A DNA stretch of 64,000 bases from Paramecium pentaurelia (GCA_905183005.1 CAJJDO010000023.1:672191-736190); one strand, 5' to 3'. Counted from the first letter of the stretch, positions 13,597 to 26,848 are shown. The notes: generated by a model not told the origin, from the sequence alone. Numbers and translations are program-made.

Positions 13597-15401
13597 TCAT
13601 GAAAATTTATACATAGATAGTTAATTAGCTTTAATTGTTTCTAATTCAGATAATGCATTATCTAATCTTTCCCTTAATGCTTCCATTTCAATACTACAAA
13701 GAACTTTTTCATAAAAATAGTTAACTTTATTAAAGTCTTAATACTAATAATGCAATTTCTTAATTATAAATATACAATATATTTACATGAATTTATTCCT
13801 ATAAATTTTATTTCTCTTTTGATAAATTTGTTACTTATTTTGACATTTAATTAATAGTTTCTTGATTATCAACTAATTCTTTATTTCTTAATTAAGATTA
13901 ATAATTAAAATTATCAATTTCTTTTTATTACTATTACAATTTCTAATCTAATCGAATCTTAATTTATTATTTAATAAAATACCTTTTATTATGATTATTA
14001 AGATAAATCATTTAATAATTATTATCGTTCTTATTAAAGTTGTTGAATTTCTCTTGACATTAATTAAAACTTTTATGTAATATCATCTTAAAATTCTTAT
14101 TCAAATTTTCCTTATTTCATTCTTGCTTCAGTTAATTCTTATTCATAATTCTCTCTAATAGATATTATTTATTATTGTAATTAATCATATTTTAATTATA
14201 ATTAAGATAACTAAATATTTAATGATTTAATTTAATTATCTTTTTCTTATGATAAAACCTATGCTTAATTTAACTAATTTAACATTTCTTATTCATATAT
14301 AGTTTTAGATAATTTATCATGATTCTTCTTTTCTTATAATTGATTATTCATTCGTTTATTAATAGAATTTAAATTATCAATTTCATTTCTTTATTCTATA
14401 ATTTTAGTTTCATATATAGATATTTATGATTATAATATTTCTAATTAATTTTAAAGTTCATGATTTTAAGTATCTAACTTTCTTACATCTATACCTAATA
14501 TTTCTAATTATGAATTTCTCATTTTTAAATCATCTATTTCATTTTCTCTTTAATTAATAATTTCTTTAAGTTTTTCTAATTCTTATTCATTTATAATTCT
14601 TTTTTTCATAATCTCTTATTATGTTCTCATTTCATCCATATCAATTTTAATTCTTTGATATAAATTAGTCATTCTTACCAATTCTTTTTATGCTTAATCT
14701 TTTTAAGCATTAGCATCAACAATTTATGTTTTTAATTCAAATTAATCCATTTCTAATTAATGACATTTCTTTCTAGCTTTTTCAATTTCTTTATTTGAAT
14801 TATCTAATTCCCTTTATAAATGTTTAAGTTCATCATTTAATTCATTCATTGTAACTTAATAAAATTGTTTTAATTATTATGATTAATTATGCATTTCCAT
14901 TTTATAATGATTTTCCATATCTTATAATTATTTAACCTTATCATTTTCACTAATAATAAACTTTTATTTCCATGAATCACTCTCATTTCTAATAACTCTA
15001 ATTCTATCTTCAAATTCTCTATAAAATCGATCATCACTTTTTAAAGAATTTGTTTCTTAAGATTAAGATTATGGAACTTAAAATTCAGCAACAGATGTTT
15101 ATAATTTTAAATCTTTTTATTAAGGAAAAGTTTAGATATTTTAAATTTGTTAAATTATTTATTGAGGAATTGGATGATTTGGTGATTATATAGTTCTATA
15201 AACAGTTTAACCTGAAGGTGGTGCAATATGAGTAGGTGACATATTTAATCTAAAGTTATTTGCATGAACAATCTATTCATTTACAGGTACATGAACTGCT
15301 TCATATACAACTGGTTTCAATATTGCTTTCTATTATTATTAAGGTTGAGATGAAAATGAATCTTTATTTGATTGATATGCATTTGGGGAAATTGATCTCA
15401 T
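13597..15401 (-). CDS. Coiled-coil protein, function unknown
   Basis: Starts MRSISPNAYQSNKDSF at 15401 and ends at TGA 13597-13599. The first ~110 residues are Pro/Gln-rich and disordered (for example MSPTHIAPPSGQTVYR). The rest is almost continuous coiled coil with Asn/Glu/Leu/Lys heptads, starting near DRFYREFEDRIRVIRNESD. No enzyme motif or membrane segment is present. At least two introns are visible near the 3' end on the minus strand (around 13740-13775 and 13949-13985). Proteins of this build in ciliates are often cytoskeletal or basal-body associated; that is only inference. It converges with the pseudouridine synthase gene (65 bp apart) and diverges from the MYB-like gene. Confidence 0.75.
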
Positions 15402-15511
15402 TTAATATTTTATTATTAATTTTATTCATTAACACATTTAAGAAATTAATAATTTATAAAATACAATAAAGCAAATTCTAAAATAATTTGTTTGATTAAT
15501 AAATATATATA

Positions 15512-16003
15512 ATGTCTCTTTCTTCAAATGATTAATTAGAAATAGATGATTCAGCTGAGTATTCCTATCCTAAATCTCCCAAATCCAAAAAGATTAAGAA
15601 ATGTGAATCACTTTCTCCAAAAAAGAATTCTGGTCATTGGACTCAAGAAGAACATTAAAAATATTTAAAATTCCTTGAAGATCATGCAAATATCAAGAAA
15701 AATAATAAAATATTTAAACCTATGAGTGATATCATTGGAACTCGATCACCTAGTTAGTGTAGGTAAAAATAATATTATTGTAGATCTCATCATTAAAAAT
15801 TCAATCCATTATCACCAATGGTTTAGAAGAAAAGTCTCAAACTTTAACAAACAACATAATTAATTACATCTACACTAAATGAAGATTCCTATCAATACAA
15901 AGAAGATGATTGTCTTAATCGTAGATTGGTCTAACTTATAATTTTTGATGAAGACGAACTACTAAATCAACCTTAATAATTTAATTTAGATGATTTTTTC
16001 TGA
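15512..16003 (+). CDS. Single-repeat MYB/SANT-like DNA-binding protein
   Basis: An intronless 163-residue protein from ATG 15512 to TGA 16001. The N-terminus is acidic, followed by a Lys/Ser-rich stretch (KSPKSKKIKKCESLSPKK). A MYB/SANT-like helix set follows: GHWTQEEHQKYLKFLEDH, then IIGTRSPSQCRQKQYYCRSHHQKF. The conserved Trp at the start of helix 1 and the RSPSQCR...SHHQKF end resemble the SHAQKYF-type single MYB repeat (RTxxQxRSHaQK). The C-terminus is acidic and ends NLDDFF. Likely a sequence-specific nuclear regulator; no target is suggested by the context. Confidence 0.8.
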
Positions 16004-16262
16004 AATGCATTTATGCTATATACATAAAAACCTTCTTATTGGATAATGCATTTTATTATATATCTCAATTAATATTTATCATATAAAATCCATATCTATA
16101 ACTCACAATTCTTTTTGTCTCTACACTATTCACTAAACTACTAACAATAAATTCTTATTATATTTTAAATTTAACAGAATTATTTAGGAATTTAAACTTC
16201 TACATATAATGTTCTAATCCCCAAAAAATGCCATTTCAACTGCTAAATTTTAATAGAAAGTA

Positions 16263-18600
16263 ATGAACTTAGAAACAAATACCTCATAATTTGATGCAAC
16301 TTCAACTATTATTTAGTCAATGTATTTATAAATAGATGAATTGATTTAAACAATTTAAATAAGAAACCCAAAATAATTGAAATAGTTAAATAATGAAGAG
16401 AATACCTTTACCTATCAAAATTAATTAAACATGTTAAAGGCTGATTAAGAATCAACTAATTTATAATAATATTATTTGGCTATTGAATCTGAAGAAATAT
16501 CAAATGCCTTATATGCTCATCCCAATAATAGTTTACATCAATAAGCTTAAATGAAAAAAACTATATAATCTATTTAATTAAAGATAAATCAAATAAAATA
16601 AGTAATTTATATTATTTATATCATAGACTCTTAATGTTAATGAGAATGATTAAAGAGAATTTGAATCAAAAGCACAAGCAATCTAAGAAAAACAATAGAA
16701 TTATGCTTCATTCTTATTAAAACTTAAAGAAAAGTAGTAATTAAATGATTCAGTGCATAAATTACTAGATTAATTAGGATAATAGTAATGGTTAAAGTTA
16801 CGTTAATTATTTGATGTAGATATAATTAAGATTGCTATACCTTTTGAACATATAATTAAACTTTAATAACTATTATTGAAAGAATCAGAAAATTTGATTC
16901 AAGTAGGGAAGTATAAAGGTGTTTTGGAAGATAAAAAGTAATTTTTAATGGAAGTTCAATTATAATCACCCTAAATTAATTTAGTATTATCTTTTGATTA
17001 GATTTTGTTAAACATAATTCATCAGCCAAAAGATTAATTTATTTCTAAATAAGGACTATTAATTTAAATTGTAAAATGTCTCAATATTTTACATTCAAAC
17101 TTTTGCTGTATTATTCAAAATTTAACTAAATTGAATTACTCATAAAAGTAATTTGAAGAATAATCAAAAGAATTATTATAGGTTACAGCTTAAATTAAAA
17201 CATTTACATCAAGTAAAACCTAATTATTAATTGAAATTGATAAAATGAAAAAATAATTGAAAGATCTTCAATCATAATTACAAAATTCTTTAAATACAAT
17301 TGATCGAGACATTGAAAATGAGGTTTAAAATCTATTATCATTATATTTAAAAGATAAGGAAATATTAATGAGGGACATAAAATTTAAATATGGTAAACAG
17401 TATCATGACCATATGATATTAGATGTCAGATAAGAATTTAGAAAGATTTGTTAAGGATAATAATTTGAATAGACAAATAAGATTGAATATGCTTATAATA
17501 GAATGGATGAAATTTAGATACAAATAATAAAAAATAAAGATAAAATAATACAATTATTAAAATAATTGAAAGAACATAAACTTTTAATTCCAAATACTAA
17601 AACTGAAGAATCCTAAATAGACAAAAAAGAATTTCTATTGCAATTATAAAATTTAAAAATAATTTTACTCTAACTTGAAAATAAAATATAGAAAAAATCA
17701 TAACGCAATTCTGAATAATTGTTGTAAGATCTATAAGTAGAAATAAATAAATTAAAAGAATTTATTGATCAAAATTTTGTATTTTAAAAATAAAGAAGTG
17801 ATTCTATTGATACAATTAAGAAAACTTAAAAATTTGAACATGCTAGATCACAGTCACAAATACCAATAATTTCAACTTTAGGATCAGAAATTTCTATTCC
17901 AATCCAAAGTCCAAAAAATGTTGTACTCCATATTTAGAATCCATAAGATATATTTGATTCTACAGATGATCCTATTTAAATTGTAAAAAAACCATTTTCT
18001 GAATGGAACAGTTATCAATTAAGTTTCAATTTGAATTAATTAAAATCAATATCTGGGATAAGTGGATAAGAATAATCATTTATTACATAAAAAGAGAGTA
18101 GTTTACATGGTTCAATTTTAGAAGCTATGTCTAGCAATAGAAATAAGAAACCAGAGATTCATTTGATTGTATTTTTAAAATTGAAAGAATGCAATAAAAA
18201 ATATGATCCAATAAAAAATGAAGATCCAACCAAATATGGTTATAGATTATATCGAATAGATAATCAATTTAATGTAAAAAATTGAATTATGAAAAGATCT
18301 ATAGTTCTGAAGAGAATGAAAATATGAATAGTTACTAAAAATTAGAAATGAGACTTGAGGTTTCATAACTCATATTGGTAATAATAAATATGATTGTAGG
18401 ATGATTGTAGTCAAAATGCTTTGAAATTTAGAATGATTTATGAACCTTCAATGAGAGGAATAGTTTAAGATAGTTTAGCTTTAAAACATTTAAATTTGCA
18501 ACATCTACCATTTAAATTATAAGGAAACTCTGTAATAGTTAATGGATTATGCTTAAATGAATAGGACTTAATTAAATTATAACTATTATTTAAATAATGA
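16263..18600 (+). CDS. Coiled-coil protein with a globular C-terminal domain, unknown
   Basis: About 750 residues. The first 500-550 residues are largely coiled coil (Gln/Lys/Glu/Leu-rich). A Ser/Ile-rich linker follows, then a compact C-terminal domain of ~110 residues starting PEIHLIVFLKLKECNKKYDP and ending LPFKLQGNSVIVNGLCLNEQ. Three introns are needed: around 16602-16626 (25 nt, TAG), one near 18270 (23 nt, AAG end), and one near 18377 (22 nt, TAG). The stop is TGA at 18598. Asn/Gln runs are common. I do not recognise the C-terminal domain. The gene lies 71 bp before SRP54 on the same strand, but there is no sign that the two are functionally linked. Confidence 0.75.
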
Positions 18601-18671
18601 ATGTATTATTAAACTTTATTAAATTACGTGTTCAGATTATTATTTTTTAATAATAATATTTTAATATATAT

Positions 18672-20300
18672 ATGGTACTTGCGGAATTAGGAAAATCAAT
18701 AAATGCAGCACTTTAAAAACTCAATAAAGCCCCTGTTGTAGATGAAGCACTAGTAGACTAAATATTAGGTGAAATAGCTATGGCTTTATTAAAAGCAGAT
18801 GTTAATGCAAAGTTTATAAAAAAATTAAGAGAAGATGTTAAGATGGAATTCAAACTATGTTAGGAAGAGAATGTTAATCATTAAAAATTAATACAGAAAT
18901 CAGTTGTAGATGGATTAACTAGAATGCTTGAGAGTGATAGAAAACCATTTCAACCTAAAAAAGGTATTAATAAACAAAAATAACAATAGGAAAGCAAAAT
19001 GTTATTATGTTTGTTGGTTTATAAGGATCTGGTAAAACAACTACTTGTACTAAATATGCATATTATTATTAAAAGAAAGGCTGGAAAGTAGCTTTGGTTT
19101 GTGCTGATACATTTAGAGCAGGTGCTTTTGATTAGTTAAAATAAAATGCCACTAAAGTGAGAGTTCCATTTTATGGGTATAAGTAATATTAAATGTTAGA
19201 TCTTATACTGAAGCTGATCCTGTATATATTGCATAAGAAGGTGTTAATGTGTTTAAGAAAGAAGCCTTTGAAATAATTATTGTAGATACATCAGGAAGAC
19301 ATAAATAAGAAAATGATTTGTTTGAAGAAATGAAATAAGTAGAAGCTGCAGTAAAACCAGATGATATAGTTTTTGTTATGGATTCATCAATTGGTTAAGC
19401 TTGTTATGATTAAGCTTTGGCATTTAAGAAAGCTGTTAATGTTGGGTCTGTTATTATAACAAAGTTGGATGGACATGCAAAAGGTGGTGGTGCTTTATCA
19501 GCAGTAGCAGCTACAGAATCTCCTATTGTATTTATAGGAGAAGGTGAGCATTTTGATGATTTGGAATCTTTTGAAGCTTCATCCTTTGTAAGAAGACTAT
19601 TAGGATTAGGAGATATAAATAAATTATTTTAATCAGTTAAAGATGTTGTAAATATGAGAGATTAACCATAATTAATATAAAAATTAAAAGAGGGTAAATT
19701 TTCTATAAGAGATTTATAAACATAATTCAATTCTGTACTTAAATTAGGATCTTTAAATTAATTTATGTCTGCTATTCCAGGAATGGGAAGTTCAGTATTA
19801 TCAAAAGGAAATGAAAAAGAATCTATTAAAAGAATTTAAAGGTTTTTATGTATAATGAATTCTATGACATAAGAAGAATTGGATGGTGAAGGTATATAAT
19901 TTTATTAATTTAGGAAATTTAAATTTTTGTAGAATTGTTAGAATTGCAAGAGGATCTGGTACATCTATAGAAGAAGTTCACATTTTATTAGATGAACATA
20001 AGAAATTGTCTAAAGTAGTTGGAAATTTAGCTAAAACTAATTTAGGAGGAAAAAGTAAAAGATATTAATAATTTTATAGGAGGAAATGAATTTGATCAAC
20101 TTAAAAGAAATCCATAATAAATGATGTAAAAGATGAAAGGGGCTATTGATCCTAGTATGCTCTAAAAGTTAGGAGGAATGGACAATGTTATGAATATGAT
20201 GAAATAAATGGGTTAAATGGATGGAATTTAAGATTTGATGAAATAAATGGGAGGAATGGGAGGAATGGGAGGAGCAACAGGTAAAGGAAAAAGAAGATGA
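18672..20300 (+). CDS. SRP54: Signal recognition particle 54 kDa subunit
   Basis: GTPase of SRP that binds signal peptides of nascent secretory proteins and targets ribosomes to the ER. Domains in order: N helical bundle (MVLAELGKSINAALQKLNKA); G domain with FVGLQGSGKTTT (G1, residues ~107-116), CADTFRAGAFDQLKQ, IIVDTSGRHKQ (G3), ITKLDGHAKGGGAL (TKLD G4); then the M domain with ARGSGTS and a Met-rich end (DPSMLQKLGGMDNVMNMMKQ) finishing in GGMGGMGGATGKGKRR. Introns: 18964-18989, one near 19175, 19892-19913 and one near 20055. The TGA stop is at 20298. Length, about 500 residues, is normal. Identification is secure. Confidence 0.97.
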
Positions 20301-20562
20301 TATAAGATTATTAAACATTGTATTTTTAACAATTTTATTTCATAATTCAATTTAATAATAATAACTTTTAGTTTGTGAATTACGTAATTCACTACAATTA
20401 TAATAGATGATTTTATAATCTCAAAGATATCAATTAATGAATAAGATTATCAAGTGTTTTATTTGATAATATTCATAGAAAACATAAATTTCAAGTTTAA
20501 TAGTTTTGCTTATTTAGAATTTACTATTAATTACAATCAATTAAAAATATTAACATTAAATA

Positions 20563-20829
20563 ATGTAGGATTTTCAATAGGCTCTAGATGAAAATCAAAA
20601 CTTAGCAGAAGCTTTATAAACATAATAAAATATTATCTTAATTCAATAACTTAGAGAAGGTATCAAAATATATTATATAGAAATAAAATAACAAGAAGAT
20701 AATTTTAAATAAAATCAGCAAATACTACAAAATGAAGAAATAAATAATAAAAAAATACTTTTAGCAATAATAATAATTTTATTAATAACAATTATTTTGT
20801 TGTTATTATATAAACTAAAAAGTCAATGA
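20563..20829 (+). CDS. Small tail-anchored membrane protein, unknown
   Basis: About 80 residues after removal of a 21-nt intron (GTATC...TATAG, near 20661-20681). The N-terminal ~55 residues are a polar amphipathic helix rich in Gln and Asn. The C-terminus is one strongly hydrophobic helix (KKILLAIIIILLITIILLLL) followed by YKLKSQ, which is the pattern of a tail-anchored protein. The layout recalls a short SNARE or SNARE-like protein, but I cannot see the conserved central-layer glutamine with confidence. It follows SRP54 by about 260 bp. Confidence 0.6.
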
Positions 20830-21109
20830 TTTTGATTTAATTTTAATTTTATTACAATATTTTGTTCTTTATTAAACCTTTTAATGGTTTTATTATAATC
20901 TTAAATAATGATTGTGCATAAATTACAAATCTTTTTATTATTAATTCTTCTAAAATTGATTTATTGGTAATTTAATCTAATTCAAACTTTATTCTATCAA
21001 TTTTACATTAATATGATGAAAATTAATTTCTTTCATTCAAAGTTGAATTGGAATCTTCTTAATTCTTTAAGTCTAATTAATTTTTGATAATATATTTTAT
21101 TTTAAGAAT

Positions 21110-21457
21110 TCAAGGTTCAGAAATTTCAACTTCAAATTCTTCAATGTAATTGATTTAATTTAAAGTAGATAACTTATTTTGATTTTATATGAATTCAAGA
21201 ATTTTCTTACTAATTATTCTCCTAATTTTATATTATTTATAACAATTAAGTTATTAGATTTTGTTTAGTGCTTTTAATTTTTGATTTTATTTTTAATTCC
21301 TACTATTTTTATATTATTGTAGCTATTTCTAGTTTCTTAATTTATTCATTAAATTCATTTTATTAAATTTAATGAATAAAATTAATGAGAAAACACAAAG
21401 AATTAACTTAAATAATACTTTTTAAATATTTTTATATTATTTTTCTTGAAACGACAT
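21110..21457 (-). CDS. Small ORF with possible continuation past an in-frame TGA
   Basis: From ATG at 21457 (MSFQEKQYKNIQK) the minus strand reads ~115 residues with a hydrophobic stretch (VLFKLILCVFSLILFIKF), then Gln/Lys/Asn-rich sequence and VEISEP, ending at TGA 21110-21112. Past that TGA the same frame stays open with protein-like sequence (for example LEELIIKRFVIYAQSLFKII) down to about 20870. Either this is a short gene, or it is a longer gene broken by a nonsense change. Composition suggests coding but no family is recognised. Confidence 0.3.
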
Positions 21458-21567
21458 TTGATTATTGAATATTTGTCTAAAAACAGAAAATTAAAATTTT
21501 AATATAATTTTAGGTATTTTGAGTTCAAAAGACTGGGATTTAGCAAAAAAAATAAATATCATTTGAT

Positions 21568-22125
21568 TCAATAAAGTGATTAATTGGAAATAACACTATC
21601 CATCTCCTCACATTCATATAGTTATTACTTTTAAAATTTATTTCCTTCTTATTATAATAATGAAATCACTTATTGACTCTAAATACTTTAATTTGTGCTT
21701 GCAAAACTTATTTAAGTTTTTCGTTTCTCCATTAGAGTATTAATTTATATTGAAACCTATGAACTTTTAAGTATTGTGTCTGGAGTATTATCAGAAAAGT
21801 CTTTTTCAATTTCCAATTATGTAAAAGCTCTACGTTTACTTTAATTTCTTAAATTGCAAAAGTATCTATCTTGCTTTGCTTTTGGATCTGTTTTCATTTT
21901 GATATTCAAAGAGCTCAAATAATCAACTATTGATAACTCAATTTAGAGATTTTTTTTTTTAAATTCATTAACTTCTTGATATTCTCTTATGTTCAATTCT
22001 AATGATCTTCCTGAATAGCCTCCATAATAATCTTCTTATGGATCTATATTAATGCTTGACTAAGATATTCGAGAAAGATTAAGCTCTTTTAAATTAACTG
22101 GCTATTACTATTATTCGAGTTCCAT
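21568..22125 (-). CDS. Hypothetical protein
   Basis: An intronless frame of 185 codons from ATG 22125 to TGA 21568-21570. It starts MELEQQQQPVNLKELNLSRI. It contains an acidic Tyr/Gly patch (DPQEDYYGGYSGRS) and a basic segment (NIKMKTDPKAKQDRYFCNLR). After that it is Ser/Gln-rich with a second basic patch (NQSKRRAFTQLEIEKDF). No domain, signal peptide or membrane helix is seen. The mix of acidic, aromatic and basic residues looks like real protein, but I cannot name it. It is the 5' neighbour on the minus strand of the small broken ORF at 21.1-21.5 kb and might once have been joined to it. Confidence 0.5.
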
Positions 22126-23059
22126 AAAAATATATTTTATTAATGTTTTGATGTTAGAAAATATCTGAAATATCAATTAAGCACAAGTAACATTAGATTA
22201 ATGTAAATGTAATAATACTAATATATCAATATTACATCACATTATCGTTTATTTATACTTCGATTAAATATTTATTCCAACATAATTGATTAATTTTCAC
22301 TAGTATTATCGTAATAGGTAAAAGGTATAAAAAATAAGATTAACAACTAAAATAATCAAATATCATCATTAATAGTTAAGCTTGGCTTTTTCAAATCTAA
22401 TTATAATAATATATTTTATTATATCATTCTTCCATCATGCAATTTCAACTAAAAGTATTGTGAGAAGAATGTTATAATAATTAAAGTAGTTTTATTTCCC
22501 TTATTTTAAGATGCTAAGCTTCTTTAAACAAAAAAAATTGTACTGAAATTTTATTTATTTTAAAAAACCGTAAAAATAAATAGTATGAATTATTTTTATA
22601 CTAAATAAAAACCCTTATATCTTTAGGTATTTATTTCAATTTTTTCAATATTCTCTATTTACTAAGACTACCATGTTATGATAAATTATAGTAATTATCA
22701 GAAATTAAATAGTTATTACGTTCAGATGAAATTAAATTGAATTTATTTTTAAGGTTGCCCTACCTCTGAAAGAATTTCAATATCAATAAATTAGTAGTGA
22801 TTTGACAAAAAAAATTAAAAATAGCCCTTATTAATAAATTAATAATAATCTTTCACTTAAGCTTTTCTGATGCATATGGAAAACTTATACATGAAATTTA
22901 TTTTCAAAATAATAAAATCATTAAGTTATTATAATAATTAATTTCTCATCATATAAGAATTTAAGTTAAATGTAATAAAACGATCAAGCCAATAATGGCA
23001 TTATATAATTACACTTTTTAGTTAAATATAATTATTCTAACTTTAAAATTTTCACTCAT
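22126..23059. other. Long region without an intact gene
   Basis: Nearly 1 kb of AT-rich DNA. I find no frame of convincing protein composition and no RNA gene or repeat array. It lies directly downstream of the coding relic on the minus strand and may be further decayed parts of it. Confidence 0.35.
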
Positions 23060-23600
23060 CCCTTGTTATTTTAAATAAAGACTTTCTTATTAATATATGG
23101 AAAGTTATAAGAATTATAAAGCAAATTTTTATTAAAGAGACGATTGATAGTAAAAGTTTACAATTTAAATGGAAACTCTTATTAATTCTGGAGAATTAAA
23201 TAAGTTATGTTATCATCATCTATTTTTGAATAAAACATTTTGTCGTAAATTTAATTGAGAAGATAATCATCCTCATTAAGGTTTTTAACTAACAATAAAT
23301 GCAGGCCTTTGTTTATAAAAATCTTGCTCAAAGTTTGAAAAAGCTAATTAGCAGAAAAATAATTAATTAAATTATCATTTACCTCTTTAATTTTTTCATT
23401 TAACACTTACTCTTATGAATTGAATGAATAAAATATGAGATTATTGTGAAAGATAGAGCAGTAATGGGAAATTATTAGAAATAAAGGACTTAAATAAATA
23501 TAAGTCTCCTTAATATAAGTAAATTCAAAAAAGGATGAAGGTCAATTTTTTTGAACAATATTTTCAGACTGCTTAAAATCAAACAAGCATAATTTATCTA
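23060..23600 (-). pseudogene. Decayed protein-coding relic, family unknown
   Basis: On the minus strand a frame with clearly protein-like composition reads FEFTYIKETYIYLSPLFL, continues through NEKIKEVNDNLINYFSANQ and NEDDYLLNQIYDKMFYSK, and ends INKKVFIQNNKG at a TGA near 23060. Upstream, the same frame meets a TGA near 23550, just before PSSFFEF. Protein-like sequence (DFKQSENIVQK) sits on the other side of an A-rich run. No ATG lies near the 5' end of the open part. The simplest reading is a gene broken by a nonsense or frameshift change, as expected for a lost duplicate. An undetected upstream exon is the alternative. Confidence 0.45.
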
Positions 23601-24120
23601 TGATTTATAATTATTAATTATTATCAAGTCGAAATTAAAAAAAAATCAATTATTATACCATATGCTTTAATTCTAAGAAAATATAAATACATTTTATTTA
23701 TGGAATTTAGTATTCTATTAATTTAAAAATGATCAAGCAATTATTTGTTAATTTTGAATATATGTTTAATATTTTCTATAAAAATATATAATCAAAAAAG
23801 AATTTAAGTATTTAATTTATGTTAATAGATTAGTATTTACTGTCTTCAAATCCAATATACTTTTATTTACTATTCAATTATATTTATTTATAATTATAAA
23901 ATATGAGGACATCTAATATTATATTTAATATTAAAATGGAATTAATGGTTGGGTAAAGTCAAAAACTATGTGATTAAGAAAGATAATTTGATGGAATAGT
24001 TGGGTCCTAAAGAGATATTAATAAATGATTAAATTATAGTATAATAAATACTATGAAGGGTTTAGTATATAAGTAATTAAATTTAAAAAATAAATTGAAG
24101 TATTTAAAGTGTTTAAAATA
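23600..24120. other. Intergenic region upstream of importin beta
   Basis: About 520 bp of AT-rich sequence between the minus-strand relic and the importin beta ATG. No convincing coding or RNA feature is visible; it probably contains the importin beta promoter. Confidence 0.4.
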
Positions 24121-26848
24121 ATGCAAGAATTTGTCGAATTAATTTAGGCAGCATTTTTCGCAAAAGAAAATAATTAGCGTAGTTAAGCAGAGTAGTAGCT
24201 TGTGAATTTGAAGCATTAATTACCAAATGAGTTTTTTTAAAAGTGCAGCAATGCATTTATATCTCCTTAATTGGATTCTTAGACTAGAGTAGCAGCAGGA
24301 ACATTACTTTAGAGATGTATAACTTATGAGTAAGGATGGTTAACAATTGGATTGGATGTAAAGCGAAAAATAAAAGATGAGTTGCTTTCTCAACTAATTT
24401 CTAGTGATTAAAATATAAAAAAGTCAGCAGCAAGCGTAATAATTACATATTAATTATATAGTGTTTATCAGGTATATGTGCAATAGAATTACCAAGATAA
24501 GAGTGGCCTGAAATCATCAGCATTTTAGTATCAAATACTAGACATGAATCAATAGAAGTAAAAAAAGCGGCAACTATAACTCTTGGTTATATTTGTGAAG
24601 CCTTGAAAAACTAAAAATAATCAATAGAGAAGTCTGAGAGTGAAAAAGTGTTGTATGGAATATGTATGGGATTATAAGGAGAGAAAGAAATCAAATTGAT
24701 ATCTATTAGAGCATTAAAGGACAGTTTATAATTTATGGATTAAGTATTGGCACAATAATAGATCAGAGATCATGTGACTAAATTATTAGTTGAATAAGCA
24801 ATATCTCAAGATTCTGAAATAAGATTAGCAGCATTAGAATGCTTAATTGACTACACTAAAGCAATTTTCGATTATTTAGGTAATAATTTTAATAATATAT
24901 CAATTTAGAATAATATATTTTGGGTTTATGGAATTGTACATAAGAAAGTATTTATAAATTTGATTTTGCAATTGTGACAATGGAAATATGGTAGAGTATT
25001 GCATCTGAAATAAATGAGAGATCTGCTGTAAGTAATAGAACTAATTTGGGATTCAGAAAAACATAAAAGGATGCATTACAATTAATATCATAATAATTAA
25101 TCTAAGCTGTTCTTTAAAACTTGCTTATATCTGATGAGGATGAAGAGGATGATGAAGAATAAGGAGTTTAAGAGGCAGCATATAAGGCAGCATCTTCAAT
25201 TAGTGAAGCTTTGGGAAATCTAAGTTATTAACTTTATTTAAGATTTATAGAAAGTAATTGAATTATTGATTATATATTTTAGATACACTTTAAGCACAAG
25301 AATGGTAAAATAGAAAGGCTTCTTTATTAGCATTTTCTTCAATGGTTGAGACAGCTGATGTTTTAGAATTATTCTAATTTTCTAATTCAGCAATTGGTGA
25401 ATTTATAAAAAAATTAGCTGATCCTCATAAATAAGTTAGATATGCTGCTGGTAGAGTAATAACAAGAATTGCTGAAAATTATCCATTAGTTATTTTGAAG
25501 CATTAATTTGCTGATGAATACATTAATTAATTTTCATAATTTTTATAAGGAAATACTAAATTAACAAAATATTTATTATGGACTCTTGTTAATATCACAG
25601 AAGCATTTAGAGATGATCCTATAAATTAATTTGGCAAATATTATGAATTTCTTATTTCTTAATTTGCAACTGTTATAGGTAGATAAGATTTTTAGGATGG
25701 AACTTTATTAGATATAGCTTGGGTTGGTATCATAAATTGTTTACAATGCATAAAAGAGCCTTAAAAGATTAAGACATATTTAGAAGCTTTTGGTTAATAA
25801 ATGCTTACAGTTTATTCATAAACTAGATGGTAAAAGGAGGCTAATATTTCTGGATTATTATCAGCCATTCACATTTGTTTCTTAAGATTAGTAGTATTGG
25901 GTGATTAATGTGATATCTAATTGATGAATAATTTCTATTAACTTATAGTTGATTATTTTAAGAAGATCTAAACTGTCACATAAGATGGTTTTTATGCAAT
26001 TAGTGCTATTGCTTAATGTAAATATATCTTTTTATGTATTATATAGATAGCAAAATTAATTTTAAATCACTATTAGATGATTTTATGTAAAATTATTTGG
26101 AAATTGGATTGTAAAAGAAACTAGAAATTGAAACATTCAAAGGAGCCATTTTGTGTTTAGCTGATATTGCAAGATCCCTTCAATATAAAGAATTTAGCAA
26201 ATACTTACGAATTTTAGAATATCTAATTACTTGTGTTAATGTAATTGATTTAACAATAAACCAAAGGACTAATAAGTGAACAGAGTGGCCAAGATAGCTT
26301 TGTTTGTTTGCATAGCTGACATAGTTTTAATAGCAGAGCATGAGGCTGAACTCTACTTTTAACCCATTTGGCAATTAGTTAAAAGTGGATTCAATGCTTC
26401 AATCTTCTTCACCTAGAATAAAGATATGACACAATTGGAATATTATGAAAATCTAAATGATGCCTTATTAAATTGTTATTTATGCATGTTACATGCATTC
26501 AACTTAAATAAGATACCTTATATACCACTCTATTAAACAATATCTGAATTATGTATGTTTATTTAAGCTACATCTGAAAAGTCATTGACACCTACTGTGG
26601 TATTAATTATTATTAAATAATTATAGGAATATATTCGTCTTTGTGTTACTTGTTTACTAGATTGTGTGTCATATTATAAATAAGTAAAGGGATAAGAGAA
26701 TATATCTTAAAAAATACTCACCAGTCCTCTTCTCATCAGCTTATTGGAAATGTTAAAATAATATTCAAACTAATAAGAAAATCAATAATTAATTATGTAT
26801 GCTAATGATTTATGCAAATCATTCCAATTGCCTTAATATTTGAATTGA
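24121..26848 (+). CDS. KPNB1: Importin subunit beta (karyopherin beta-1)
   Basis: Nuclear import receptor that binds importin alpha or cargo, nucleoporins and Ran-GTP. ATG 24121 gives MQEFVELIQAAFFAKENNQR. The importin-beta N-terminal features follow: LDSQTRVAAGTLLQRCI, AIELPRQEWPEIISILVSNT (family: A..EiPrgqWpeli..L..N) and KKAATITLGYICEAL. HEAT repeats run to the C-terminus; the acidic loop SDEDEEDDEEQG is present in the position typical of this protein. Introns are numerous and short: 24437ff (26 nt), several between 24880 and 25290, around 26020, 26243ff and near 26605. The TGA is at 26846. Length, about 850 residues, fits. Secure. Confidence 0.93.
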
